A stretch of DNA of 64,000 bases from NCBI GenBank assembly GCA_035602605.1, contig DATNLZ010000088.1:1-64000 (forward strand). The letters run 5' to 3'. The notes under the pieces are model-generated. The model saw nothing but the letters and a program-made list of their open reading frames with translations. It was not told where the DNA came from and made no database searches. This document shows, piece after piece, positions 36,509 to 44,933 of the stretch. The position numbers and the translations under genes were made by a program. This stretch comes from DASQHY01 sp035602605. Lineage in GTDB: Bacteria; Acidobacteriota; Terriglobia; Acidiferrales; UBA7541. Numbering within the stretch: position 1 is the first letter of the stretch; every line of letters starts with the position of its first letter.

Positions 36509-36883
36509 TCACACCAGTTGGGAATGGAAGTTTCTATTCCGGACACGACACTGAAAGCTGAAAGAGGGTAGCTTGTAGCTGTGCGCCGGTTTTTGGAAGG
36601 GAGCACAATCTTATACCATTCTTATGGAAGTTCAAGATGGGTTTGCAGACATGTGTCGAATGGACCATGAGCGGCAGAGACGGGATTAGCCACAAAGCAG
36701 GAGAGTTCCCGCAGCCAACAGTTGCGCAACAAGATAGGTGAATCAAGCCTTGTTTTTACCAAAGGGTTTCAGGGCGACTCGGAATGGTAAGCATACAAAC
36801 TGCATCCTCCAACGGAAGGTTACCCGTGCGAGTTGGGAACGCCATCTACCCGGATTAGTTTGTGCGCCTGGCAGCGAGCAGCA
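36509..36883. other. Non-coding stretch between mercury-type operon and sensor kinase
   Basis: About 375 bases without a recognisable gene on either strand. It separates the end of the selenoprotein gene from the start of the sensor kinase; both are transcribed leftwards. No clear promoter or terminator was recognised. Confidence 0.35.
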
Positions 36884-37474
36884 TCAGGGCGCCTTGGGGA
36901 GGGCCTCTTGTAGACCGGGAATAACTCTCACGACCGGCCCGCGCCAAAATACTGGGGCCGGTGCATCCTTCCAGCGGGAGTGAACTGCGTAAACAATGGC
37001 ATCGTCCCAATAGAATCCCTTACTCACGCAGCAGTCGGGCTCCGATTGTGAGGGATTGGCCTTGGCGTTGCGGGCCATTTGCTGTGCGACGATGTGACCT
37101 GGATCCCAAAACTGTCTTGCACGAGAGTCACAGATTCGCCCGAGTGTGCCCGCGCTCGGCGACTTCCAGTCCGTCGCAAGGATAGGTTCCCACACCACCA
37201 GCACTCGAAGTCGTGGGTCTGGATATCGGTTCAGAAATCGTTGAACTGCGGAGGCCCCCCGCAGGCATGTCGGTCAAGTTGGGGAGAGCAGCAGAAGCAC
37301 ACGAGGAAAGTCCTCCGGCGAGTCAAAGGTCTCAGTGAAATCACCGAAATTTGAGGATGAGAGCGTGGAGAGTGGCTTTTGCCCCGGCGGAGCGGAAGAC
37401 GGTCCCCATAGATAAAACCCCGCCAAAACCAACAGGGCGGTGATCACCCCGAGAACCGCCGCGCTCTTCTTCAT
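36884..37474 (-). CDS. Predicted selenocysteine-containing thioredoxin-like membrane protein (UxxC motif)
   Basis: Seen: a frame starting at ATG 37474 is interrupted by one TGA (37274-37276) and stays open to 36884, giving 196 residues with residue 67 at the TGA. An N-terminal membrane anchor (AAVLGVITALLVLAGFYLWG) precedes a thioredoxin-like segment: strand FPRVLLLLSPT, then U-P-T-C, helix LRGASAVQRFLNRY and strand RLRVLVVWEPI. UGA thus stands at the first Cys of a redox CxxC. A second Cys pair occurs later (EPDCCVSKG). A 6-bp hairpin follows the UGA. It overlaps the merT-like gene by four bases. Inference: a periplasm-facing selenoprotein oxidoreductase. The alternative is a nonsense mutation of a Cys codon. 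Confidence 0.75.
37246..37276 (-). promoter_or_regulatory. UGA codon with putative bacterial SECIS hairpin
   Basis: Reading leftwards, the TGA at 37276-37274 is followed after nine bases by CTGCGG (37264-37259), a seven-base loop GGGGCCT and CCGCAG (37251-37246). The six stem pairs are perfect and the loop begins with G, 16 bases after UGA. This fits the general bacterial SECIS description (hairpin in the coding region shortly after UGA, G early in the loop). Folding energy and SelB binding are not tested. Confidence 0.6.
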
Positions 37475-37809
37475 TTGTAGGCACCGGACAGATGATCGGC
37501 CATGAACCCTGCTATCTGCTGTGGGAAGAGAATCATTCCCAGCACCACAACGACTGCGCTCCAAAGCAACACACTGCCGAGCAACCTGCCACGCACCGCG
37601 CACAGTCGTGCCCGGCGTTGCTGCCAGAACCCGATGCCCAGCAACACAACGGAGAGCGCTAGTAGCCAGGGGCGCAGTATGGTCAAGAATGCGCTGGCAC
37701 CCGCGGCCCCGAGTGCGGCGGCGAACCCTAGCGGAAGACAACAACCAATCGTAGCGAGCGAACTCAAGGCGGCCACCAAGGAGGCCGAGATGCCCGTGCC
37801 CGGCTTCAC
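37471..37809 (-). CDS. merT: MerT-like mercuric transport protein
   Basis: A 112-residue membrane protein with three hydrophobic segments. The first holds the paired cysteines in SLATIGCCLPLGFAAALGAA, the Hg(II)-binding site of MerT proteins. Helices LRPWLLALSVVLLGIGF and LLWSAVVVVLGMILFP follow, with a cysteine in the loop (RRARLCAVRG). Mercury transport is family knowledge; the actual substrate here is inferred. It overlaps both neighbours by four bases. No merP or merA is adjacent. Confidence 0.83.
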   Translation of the reverse strand: MKPGTGISASLVAALSSLATIGCCLPLGFAAALGAAGASAFLTILRPWLLALSVVLLGIGFWQQRRARLCAVRGRLLGSVLLWSAVVVVLGMILFPQQIAGFMADHLSGAYK

Positions 37810-38120
37810 TGCTTATCTCCGGCGCAAGCCTCCCACACCGCGCGGTGAATCATCTCGACCGAGGGAACGCCTATCTGTTTCGATCCGGGGTACAAGCGGC
37901 AACTTAGCGAGAATGTCTGTGATTCCGGGGCGATATCTCGTCCGTTGATTCGGATCGTCGGAGATCCACAAAACCTGAGGTCCCTGGCCATGCTTAGGTC
38001 GGTGATGAGGACTTCACGGATGTCCGCCGCGATATCTTCCGCAGCCAAGACATCTTTGAGCAGCTTTACCGCTGCCGGATGAAACGGACATTCCGCCACA
38101 TAGAGCACTTCAACCCTCAC
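37806..38120 (-). CDS. Small thioredoxin-fold-like thiol protein of mercury-type operon
   Basis: A 104-residue protein with a thioredoxin-like start (VEVLYVAECPFHPAAVKLL), a GSPTIRINGRDI stretch that looks like the cis-Pro region, and further cysteines (DLRFCGSP, LSCRLYPG, EACAGD). Similar small proteins are often annotated as alkylmercury-lyase-like or DUF2703-like; I cannot decide. The catalytic arrangement of MerB is not evident. Four-base overlaps with merR upstream and merT downstream show it belongs to the operon. Confidence 0.75.
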   Translation of the reverse strand: MRVEVLYVAECPFHPAAVKLLKDVLAAEDIAADIREVLITDLSMARDLRFCGSPTIRINGRDIAPESQTFSLSCRLYPGSKQIGVPSVEMIHRAVWEACAGDKQ

Positions 38121-38533
38121 TGGGAGGTCTCCGGTTTCTGCGCACTAGTCCTAGACAACAGCGGGCAACGAGCAGATCGGTTGCGCAGCTCTCGGTTGCA
38201 AGCGCGCAAAGTCGCGCGCAACTCGTGCTCCAACTTCTGAAGGTCGGCAAGCTTCCTACGCAACTGTAAGAGTTTTTGCTCCAGTCGGCGGCGCACTGGC
38301 GCACAGGGCTGCAAGCGGCTTCGCCGCAGGTCCAAAAGTTCGCGGACTTCATGGAGCTTGAAGCCCAGGCCTTGTGCGTCACGTATGAACCCGAGGGTCT
38401 CGACCTCGCTCTCGCCGTACCGACGGAAGCCCCCCTGTGTTCTTGGTGGGCGCGGAAGCAGAGAGTTACGCTCGTAGAATCGGATTGCGTCAACACTCAC
38501 ACCGATCTTCTTCGCGATGGTGCCAATTTGCAT
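38117..38533 (-). CDS. merR: MerR-family regulator with mercury-type cysteines
   Basis: A 138-residue regulator. The winged-helix DNA-binding domain reads IGTIAKKIGVSVDAIRFYER, GGFRRYGESEVETLGFI and AQGLGFKLHEVRELLDL. Three cysteines sit as in Hg(II)-sensing MerR: one before the dimer helix (LQPCAPVRRRLEQKL) and two in the C-terminal loop (RACNREL and SARCPLL). This arrangement is characteristic of MerR rather than CueR or ZntR. It is the first gene of its own operon and is preceded by a MerR-type promoter at 38556-38585. Confidence 0.88.
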   Translation of the reverse strand: MQIGTIAKKIGVSVDAIRFYERNSLLPRPPRTQGGFRRYGESEVETLGFIRDAQGLGFKLHEVRELLDLRRSRLQPCAPVRRRLEQKLLQLRRKLADLQKLEHELRATLRACNRELRNRSARCPLLSRTSAQKPETSQ

Positions 38534-38555
38534 CGGCTTGGCTCCTCTCCAAAAA

Positions 38556-38585
38556 GCTACACCCTGGAGTATAGTCCAGAGTCAA
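38556..38585 (-). promoter_or_regulatory. MerR-type promoter/operator
   Basis: On the minus strand TTGACT (38585-38580) is followed by the dyad CTGGA-CTATAC-TCCAG and then TGTAGC (38561-38556). The 18-19 base spacer is longer than the optimal 17, as MerR-family promoters require for activation by DNA untwisting. The site lies about 20 bases before merR, so the regulator probably controls its own four-gene operon. Confidence 0.7.
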
Positions 38586-38826
38586 CATCTTTCTAGCCGA
38601 GCCACTCCATGCTGCCAACGACGCCTGCTGGGAAATGGAAGCCGCCTCGTTGCTGGCAGGGGAACTCTGCTCTGGTAGACCTGTCGCGAGCCCGGGAGAT
38701 CGCGGTTGCATTCAAAAGTCCAGTCATAAGCCCAGGGCTTCCATGCTGAACCGACCTGGGGGGAGAAGCGATCTGAGGGCCAGGGTCCACGCTGAGCATG
38801 AAGCGAATCCGCGTTTCGCGCCGCAG

Positions 38827-40359
38827 CTACTTTTCGACAGCGATCAATTGATAGCTTACAAACGCTAACCGTTGACTATCGGGCGACCACGACGGCACGT
38901 TAATCGTGCCCTGCCCACCGAACAATTTGGCCAGCACGCTAATCTTCTTATCTCTGAGCGACAGGATCCGTAGCTGCACATCCTTGTTTTCTGGATGGCC
39001 CTTGACATTCGTTTCATAGGAAAGAAACACGATCCACTGCCCATCCGGGGAAACATGCGGAAACCAGTTGTTGAACTCGTCCGCGGTAACCTGCTCTTGA
39101 TCGCCGCCGTCCGATCTCATCCGCCAGAGCTGCATTGTCCCGGTTCGCTCCGAGTTAAAGTAGATGGACTTCCCATCGGGCGAATATTCCGGTCCGTCAT
39201 CGAGGCCTTCCGCCGTTGTTAGCCGCGTTTCTTCGCCTCCGCTGACGAGTACGGTGTAGACGTCGAAGTTGCCATTCCGTTCACCAACAAATGCCAGCGT
39301 TTTCCCGTCGGGAGACCAGCCGTGCCAGTACGAAGGGGCCTTCTGCGTCAGCCGCTTGGGCGCACCGCCGCTGATCGGCAAAATGTAAATGAGTGAGCGA
39401 TGCTCCTCCTGCGACTGGTCGCTGATTGCCAGCCATTGTCCGTCGGGTGAGATGCCGTGGTCATTGTTGCAGCGGATGGCAAATCCCGTGTCGATGGTCT
39501 GGATCGCGCCTCCGCCCACCGGTATTCGTTCCATTCGCCCGTTGCGGTTGAAAAGCAGCGCCGCACCATCGCGCGTCCAGTTCGGCGCCTCGAAACGTCC
39601 GGGCGCGACGTAAACGACCCGCCGATCCGTTGATGCAATCGTAATCGTTTCAAGCGTACTGTATAACACTCGCTCGGCCGGTTGCGCCGGAGGAGGCTGC
39701 AGCACTACGTTGGAGAAAATCGCTTTCTCGACGATGTCTTTTTCGTGCGAGCAAACTCCGATACCGACATAATAGTTCCCCTTAATCGGAACCCGAATCG
39801 ATCCGCCAGCAATCTGCCAGCCTTCGCCAGACCGCGCCAGCGACATGTAGAAGTAATCGCCCCGCTTTTCCAGACGCAGCCGTGCGGGCGCGGACGTGTT
39901 CGATTGAATTTCATGTGTTGCCGCAGCCTTTTCGTCGCGATACTGCAACGACGTGAGTCCGTCCCCGTGCAGCGCGACGTCGGTATATGCCGAGTCCGCA
40001 TCAAGACTCTGGCGGAACATCAACACAGCTTTGCGATGGGGGTTTTTTCCATGGCCGACGAACGAGATATCTGCGCTCAAGGAAAAATCGCCGGACACCT
40101 TTTTCCAGACAAATTGAAATGCGTCCGCTGTGAGCCACATATTCTCACCGCTGCCGGCAATCGTGTAGCTGCGGGTGGACCCGTCGTAGTCCACCGACCC
40201 GTTATGCAGAACCGAGCCAACGTCCCCATGGTTTTCAAACACTCCGATGGCCTTTTCGCGCGGCTGCGCGCCAAGACTTGTACACGCTCCCATCGACACC
40301 AGAACGGCACCCATCAGCAAGACAAGTTGCCACCCGCTTTCCTTGGGCGCTGCAAACAT
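38827..40359 (-). CDS. Exported DUF1349-like/PD40 (TolB-type) protein
   Basis: A 510-residue protein starting at ATG 40359 with a GGGAG ribosome-binding site. Signal segment LVLLMGAVLVSMGAC could be a lipoprotein signal (Cys near 25). Residues 50-230 form a jelly-roll-like domain (DFSLSADISFVGHGK, SAPARLRLEKRGDYFYMSLA) typical of DUF1349. The C-terminal half has PD40/WD-like beta-propeller repeats: PNWTRDGAALLFNR, HGISPDGQWLAISD, HGWSPDGKTLAFVGE, PEYSPDGKSIYFNSE and PHVSPDGQWIVFLS. It may bind carbohydrate; it precedes no known transporter. The next gene upstream is a sugar-type oxidoreductase. Confidence 0.82.
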   Translation of the reverse strand: MFAAPKESGWQLVLLMGAVLVSMGACTSLGAQPREKAIGVFENHGDVGSVLHNGSVDYDGSTRSYTIAGSGENMWLTADAFQFVWKKVSGDFSLSADISFVGHGKNPHRKAVLMFRQSLDADSAYTDVALHGDGLTSLQYRDEKAAATHEIQSNTSAPARLRLEKRGDYFYMSLARSGEGWQIAGGSIRVPIKGNYYVGIGVCSHEKDIVEKAIFSNVVLQPPPAQPAERVLYSTLETITIASTDRRVVYVAPGRFEAPNWTRDGAALLFNRNGRMERIPVGGGAIQTIDTGFAIRCNNDHGISPDGQWLAISDQSQEEHRSLIYILPISGGAPKRLTQKAPSYWHGWSPDGKTLAFVGERNGNFDVYTVLVSGGEETRLTTAEGLDDGPEYSPDGKSIYFNSERTGTMQLWRMRSDGGDQEQVTADEFNNWFPHVSPDGQWIVFLSYETNVKGHPENKDVQLRILSLRDKKISVLAKLFGGQGTINVPSWSPDSQRLAFVSYQLIAVEK

Positions 40360-40490
40360 TAATTCGCTCCCTTCTCCGCCAGCCGCTCTAACCGATCGGT
40401 TGCGATTCCAGTCAGGAATGTTCGTCGAGTCACCATCGGCCGCGCAAAAACAGAGGCCCAACGTGCTGGAAACGCCCGCCCCGCAGACCC

Positions 40491-41903
40491 TCAAATCTCC
40501 TCCGGCACAATATAAGGTGCGCGATAGTTGCCACGAAGGAGACGGTTGGCTTCCTCATCCCCAATGACCTGCTCCTGCACAGGATCAAATTGCAGCGTAC
40601 GCCCTACGCGGTACGAGGCATTGGCTAGATGCACCAGCGTCGCCGAGATGTGCGCTTCCTCAATCGGCGAATGAATGTCCTCGGCACGGCGGCTGCGAAC
40701 GCAATCAATGAAGTTTGCGAAATGGTCGCCAGAACCCCGACCGTGTGGCCCGGGCTCGGCCTGATTGGTTAGCCACGTCTTGTAGACATCGTATCCATCG
40801 ATGCCGAGATAGCCATTCGATCCATAGAAGATGTTGCCGATGGTGTTCGTCTTTGCGTCCTTTGGCCCTAGCGACTGTTTGTCGCCAGGCTTTTTGTTTG
40901 CATCGGCGCTCAGTCCCGCGGCGGGTACATTACTGGTCCCGTATGCACCGGTGCCTATCTCTGCCTCGTGATTTGTGATCCAGTGTCTGACTTCGAGTTC
41001 CATCATCTTGCGCTTGTTCTCGGAAGCGTCGAAATAGAAGGTAGCATTCAACACATTGGGTGTTTCCTGGTCGTCATCGAACATGAAGTGGCCACCCATG
41101 GCGGACACAGATACCGGGAAGCGAACACCCAAACCCCAGCGCGCAATATCGATTTCGTGGATTGCCTGATTGCCGGCGTCACCGTTCCCGGTGTCCCAGA
41201 TCCAATGCCAGTTGTAGTGAAAGCGATTGCGCGTAAAAGGCTTCAGCGGTGCAGGGCCGGTCCACAGGTCATAATGAACGCCGGCCGGAACAGCTTCCAC
41301 CGGAGTGTGCCCGATCGATGGCCGCCACTTGTAGCAAAGCGCGCGGGCCAGGTAGACATCGCCGATCGTGCCGTCGCGCAGCCGCTGCATCGCTTCGAGC
41401 ATACCGGGGTTGGATCGCAACTGGCTGCCGTGCTGGCAAATGCGGTTGTACTTCTTTACCGCCCGCACCAATTGCCGTCCTTCAAACCAGTTATGGGAAC
41501 ACGGCTTTTCCACGTACACATCTCTCCCCGCCTGGCAGGCCCAGATGGCCATTAGCGCGTGCCAATGATTGGGCGTGGCGATGGAGATGGCGTCAATATC
41601 TTTGTCCTCAAGCAGCTTGCGAACATCAACGTAGGATTTTGGCCTTGCCAAACCCATCTTCTCCACGTCGCCGAGGCGCTGGTTCAAAACGCTTTCATCC
41701 ACATCGCACAGAGCGGCAATCTCCGCTCCTGGCACACGCTTAAACCCGTGGAGGTGATCGTTGCCGCGACCTCGCACTCCGCAAATCGCCACGCGCACAC
41801 GATCATTTGCGCCGAGTATCTTCCCACTCAGCGCAAGCGTGGCCGCGCTCGCAGTGATTGCCTTTCCCGTTGTCTTGATAAAGTCACGCCGATCGATCGC
41901 CAT
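40491..41903 (-). CDS. TAT-exported Gfo/Idh/MocA-family oxidoreductase
   Basis: NAD(P)-dependent dehydrogenase of 470 residues with a twin-arginine signal (IDRRDFIKTTGKAITASAAT). The Rossmann start is VRVAICGVRGRGNDHLHGF, and the typical active-site region is DVYVEKPCSHNWFEGRQLV. The C-terminal part is the alpha/beta sheet domain, with WDTGNGDAGNQAIHEIDIAR. Such exported MocA relatives are common in Acidobacteriota and Planctomycetota and are thought to act on sugars or glycosides. The PD40 gene downstream may be co-expressed (gap about 130 bases). Confidence 0.9.
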   Translation of the reverse strand: MAIDRRDFIKTTGKAITASAATLALSGKILGANDRVRVAICGVRGRGNDHLHGFKRVPGAEIAALCDVDESVLNQRLGDVEKMGLARPKSYVDVRKLLEDKDIDAISIATPNHWHALMAIWACQAGRDVYVEKPCSHNWFEGRQLVRAVKKYNRICQHGSQLRSNPGMLEAMQRLRDGTIGDVYLARALCYKWRPSIGHTPVEAVPAGVHYDLWTGPAPLKPFTRNRFHYNWHWIWDTGNGDAGNQAIHEIDIARWGLGVRFPVSVSAMGGHFMFDDDQETPNVLNATFYFDASENKRKMMELEVRHWITNHEAEIGTGAYGTSNVPAAGLSADANKKPGDKQSLGPKDAKTNTIGNIFYGSNGYLGIDGYDVYKTWLTNQAEPGPHGRGSGDHFANFIDCVRSRRAEDIHSPIEEAHISATLVHLANASYRVGRTLQFDPVQEQVIGDEEANRLLRGNYRAPYIVPEEI

Positions 41904-42277
41904 AGTTGCCGCCTTTCTGCTGCACTCATGCCTGCAAGCCGCATAGTATATCTTGCGGGCGACATTATGTCGCGCGTCCGCGTCGGGGTTTGCGCTCTTG
42001 ACCCGTCGTTTCGTCCGGAAAGCAGGGGAAATCCTGTCCGCCTGTGAAATCGTTCTAGATACATCGTTTTTTGGGGTGATCTGAGGAAAGTGCCGCTCAG
42101 CGCTTCTTGGTGGCGATAGAACAAAGGGACCCTCGTAAAGGATAAAGTTATTCGTGAAATCAAAAGTTTCGATTGGACACCCGCGCGGCTTTTGCCTACA
42201 GTCCGAGTCACGAAGAAACTGACCGCCTACCGCAAAAACGGCGGAACGAGCGGATTCGAGAACGGTGGAGTGCAGCC
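41904..42277. other. Divergent intergenic region
   Basis: About 370 bases between leftward and rightward genes; it must hold both promoters. I cannot identify strong -35/-10 pairs with confidence. If the ATP-grasp gene starts earlier in its frame (42173), part of this is coding. Confidence 0.4.
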
Positions 42278-43900
42278 ATGCGGTCCGCTAGAGGTATGCC
42301 GAGAAGACAGCGTGTCAGTCGGCTCTCCATGCAAGAGCCAGTGACAACGTCGGTCATACCTCCTCGACATCTTGTTCCGCCTTCTTTCCTGCACTATCGG
42401 TTTGAAAACTCCTACGACGAAATGTTTGAAGCGCCGGGTCGGCCGCGGGCGCATTATCAGGCGCTTTACAAGAGGCTGCTGCGCCTCCCTCCGGACAAGT
42501 TGCGGCGTAGCCAGCAGGCGGCGGACTTGTCATTCCTTCACGAGGGGATCACCTTCACGGTGTATGGTAACAAAGAAGGCACCGAACGCATTTTCCCCAA
42601 CGACCTGGTGCCGAGGATCATTCCCGCGCAGGAGTGGGCGCTGATCGAGAAGGGACTTACCCAGCGAATCACCGCGCTGAATCTTTTTTTGAACGACCTC
42701 TACCACGACGGAAGAATCTTGAAGGATGGGGTGGTGCCGCGCGAGTTGGTGTGCAGTTGCCGGCATTTCCGGCGAGAGATGCGGGAACTCGAGGTGCCGC
42801 GAGGCAACTATGTCAGCATTTGCGGAACCGATCTGGTGCGCTTGCCAGACGGCAGCTTCGCCGTGCTGGAGGACAACCTGCGCATCCCGAGCGGTGTGTC
42901 CTACATGCTGGCCAACCGCAAAGTGCTAAAGCGCGTGTTCCCCACGATGTTTCAGGACTACGGGGTCTTTCCGATTGATCACTACCCGCAGGCGCTGCTG
43001 GCCACGCTTCGCGGGCTGGCGCCCGCCAACGCTCCCGGCCGAAATGACCCGGCAACCGTGCTCCTTACGCCGGGCGTAGGAAACTCCGCCTACTTCGAGC
43101 ACACGTTTCTGGCGCAGCAGATGGGTATCGAGTTGGTGGAGGGGCGCGACCTTCTGGTCCACGACAACGTCGTCTACATGCGTACGACCGCAGGCTTGCG
43201 GCGCGTGGACGTGATCTACCGGAGAGTCGATGACGATTTTCTCGATCCGCTGTGTTTCCGGCCGGATTCCACCCTGGGTGTTCCGGGTTTGTTCAACGCC
43301 TATCGCGCGGGAAACGTGTCGCTGGCAAACGCGATTGGGACCGGGGTGGCTGATGACAAGGCGGTCTATGCGTACGTTCCGCAGATCATCAAATATTACC
43401 TGAACGAAGATGCTATCCTGCCGAATGTTCCGACGTTCCTAATGACCCACGATGCGCACCGCAGGCACGTATTGGCACATTTAGACAAGATGGTGGTGAA
43501 AGCGGTGGGGGAATCGGGCGGCTACGGGATGCTAATCGGACCGCAAAGCACAGCCGAGCAGCGCGAGGAATTCCGCCGGCGTATTGTTGTCGAACCGCGC
43601 AACTACATCGCGCAACCTGTCTTAGCTCTGTCCTGCGCTCCGTGTCTTATCGACGGCGATGTGGAATCGCGGCACATCGATTTGCGCCCGTACATTTTGT
43701 TTGGCGAAAAGGTGACCCTGGTGCCGGGCGGGCTGACACGGGTCGCCCTGCGAAAGGGATCACTCGTGGTGAATTCATCGCAGGGCGGCGGCAGCAAGGA
43801 CACTTGGGTGCTGCGGGAAGCGACGAACGGGAACCATTCCGAGCCGGGTCCGGGGATGTTGCATTCCGCAAGCCGAACAACCCGGCAGTGGTCGGTTTAA
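42278..43900 (+). CDS. Circularly permuted ATP-grasp protein (DUF404/DUF407)
   Basis: Predicted peptide-ligase-like ATP-grasp enzyme. Family segments: YDEMFEAPGRPRAHYQALY, GITFTVYGNKEGTERIFPND, FAVLEDNLRIPSGVSYML, LTPGVGNSAYFEHTFLAQQM, VDVIYRRVDDDFLDPL, KAVGESGGYGMLIGP and RHIDLRPYILFG. Length 540 residues from ATG 42278, which has GGTGGAG seven bases before it; the frame is open back to 42173 and ATG 42329 is another candidate. It is followed by the alpha-E and transglutaminase genes, the conserved trio predicted in the literature to make or process a peptide conjugate. Confidence 0.88.
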   Translation: MRSARGMPRRQRVSRLSMQEPVTTSVIPPRHLVPPSFLHYRFENSYDEMFEAPGRPRAHYQALYKRLLRLPPDKLRRSQQAADLSFLHEGITFTVYGNKEGTERIFPNDLVPRIIPAQEWALIEKGLTQRITALNLFLNDLYHDGRILKDGVVPRELVCSCRHFRREMRELEVPRGNYVSICGTDLVRLPDGSFAVLEDNLRIPSGVSYMLANRKVLKRVFPTMFQDYGVFPIDHYPQALLATLRGLAPANAPGRNDPATVLLTPGVGNSAYFEHTFLAQQMGIELVEGRDLLVHDNVVYMRTTAGLRRVDVIYRRVDDDFLDPLCFRPDSTLGVPGLFNAYRAGNVSLANAIGTGVADDKAVYAYVPQIIKYYLNEDAILPNVPTFLMTHDAHRRHVLAHLDKMVVKAVGESGGYGMLIGPQSTAEQREEFRRRIVVEPRNYIAQPVLALSCAPCLIDGDVESRHIDLRPYILFGEKVTLVPGGLTRVALRKGSLVVNSSQGGGSKDTWVLREATNGNHSEPGPGMLHSASRTTRQWSV

Positions 43901-43954
43901 CTCATGAGACCTCCGAGAAACTATTTCGTCCGATCCTTCCAGCGCGAAGCGGGA

Positions 43955-44914
43955 ATGCTTTCGCGCGTGGCCGACGGGCTGTACTGGATGACCCGCTACC
44001 TGGAACGGGCGGAACACTCGGCCAGGCTCGTCGATGTCGAATTGCAGCTGTGGCTCGATCAGTCTCCGGATGCAGGTGCGGGACGATGGAGGTTTCTTCT
44101 GGAGGCGCTGCACTCCGCGGGCGCGGAAAACGGCCCGGTGCACCCGACCAGCCTGGTGGACAAGCTCGTGTTCAGCCGCGCAAATCCCTCGTCAATCGTG
44201 TCTTGCATCGCCGCGGCGCGCGAAAATCTGCGCCATGTACGCGAACAGTGCAGCTCGGAGATGTGGGAACAACTCAACCGTCTTTATTTGGAAGTCATGG
44301 AAAAGAGTCCGGAGGAGGGCTGGATTCTGAACTCGCACGGGTTTTTCTGGACGGTGCAGGAAGGCGCGCACCTATTCCAGGGAATCACAGACGGCACGAT
44401 GAGCCACGGCGAAGGCTGGCAATATATCCAGCTCGGAAGATACGTGGAACGCGCGGATACGCTGGCGGCGCTCATCGGAGCGCATTTCAAGCGGTTGGAG
44501 CAGCCGGCAGACCAAGCCGTGGAAGCGGCGGCGTACTTGGAATGGATCGGTCTGCTGCGCGGCTGCGGAGCCTTTGAGGCGTATTGCAAGGTTTATACCG
44601 CGGAGATTCGCCCGCTGCGCGTCGCGGAATTTTTGGTGCTGAACCCGGATTTCCCGCACTCGCTGCGGTTTTCGGTGGACCGCATCAACGCGGCGCTGCA
44701 CATCATCGGAGATCTGACGGAGCGCCCGGCGAAATTGCCAACCCGCGTAGCAGGCAGGCTGCGGGCGCAGCTCAGCTTCAGCCAGATCGAAGAGATCATA
44801 GCGGAAGGGGTGCACGCCTATCTCGAGGCGGTGCGCAGCAAGTGCGCGGATATTCACGCCGCGATCCACGATATCTATTTCGATTATCCGATTGAGACCG
44901 AGCTAGCTTCCTGA
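43955..44914 (+). CDS. Alpha-E domain protein (DUF403)
   Basis: All-alpha protein of 319 residues containing MLSRVADGLYWMTRYLERAE at the N-terminus, which is the family start and the reason for choosing ATG 43955; the frame is open from ATG 43904, four bases after the ATP-grasp stop. Other conserved stretches: HSARLVDVELQLWLDQ, SWEQ-type helices and YLEWIGLLRGCGAFEAYCK. No catalytic motif is known; the domain always accompanies the permuted ATP-grasp and transglutaminase proteins. Confidence 0.87.
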   Translation: MLSRVADGLYWMTRYLERAEHSARLVDVELQLWLDQSPDAGAGRWRFLLEALHSAGAENGPVHPTSLVDKLVFSRANPSSIVSCIAAARENLRHVREQCSSEMWEQLNRLYLEVMEKSPEEGWILNSHGFFWTVQEGAHLFQGITDGTMSHGEGWQYIQLGRYVERADTLAALIGAHFKRLEQPADQAVEAAAYLEWIGLLRGCGAFEAYCKVYTAEIRPLRVAEFLVLNPDFPHSLRFSVDRINAALHIIGDLTERPAKLPTRVAGRLRAQLSFSQIEEIIAEGVHAYLEAVRSKCADIHAAIHDIYFDYPIETELAS

Positions 44915-44933
44915 ACGGAAAGGCTGGTCAAAG

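Noticed and set aside
36738..36983. 81-codon rightward frame
   Set aside because: Antisense to the end of the selenoprotein gene; no ribosome-binding site or domain.
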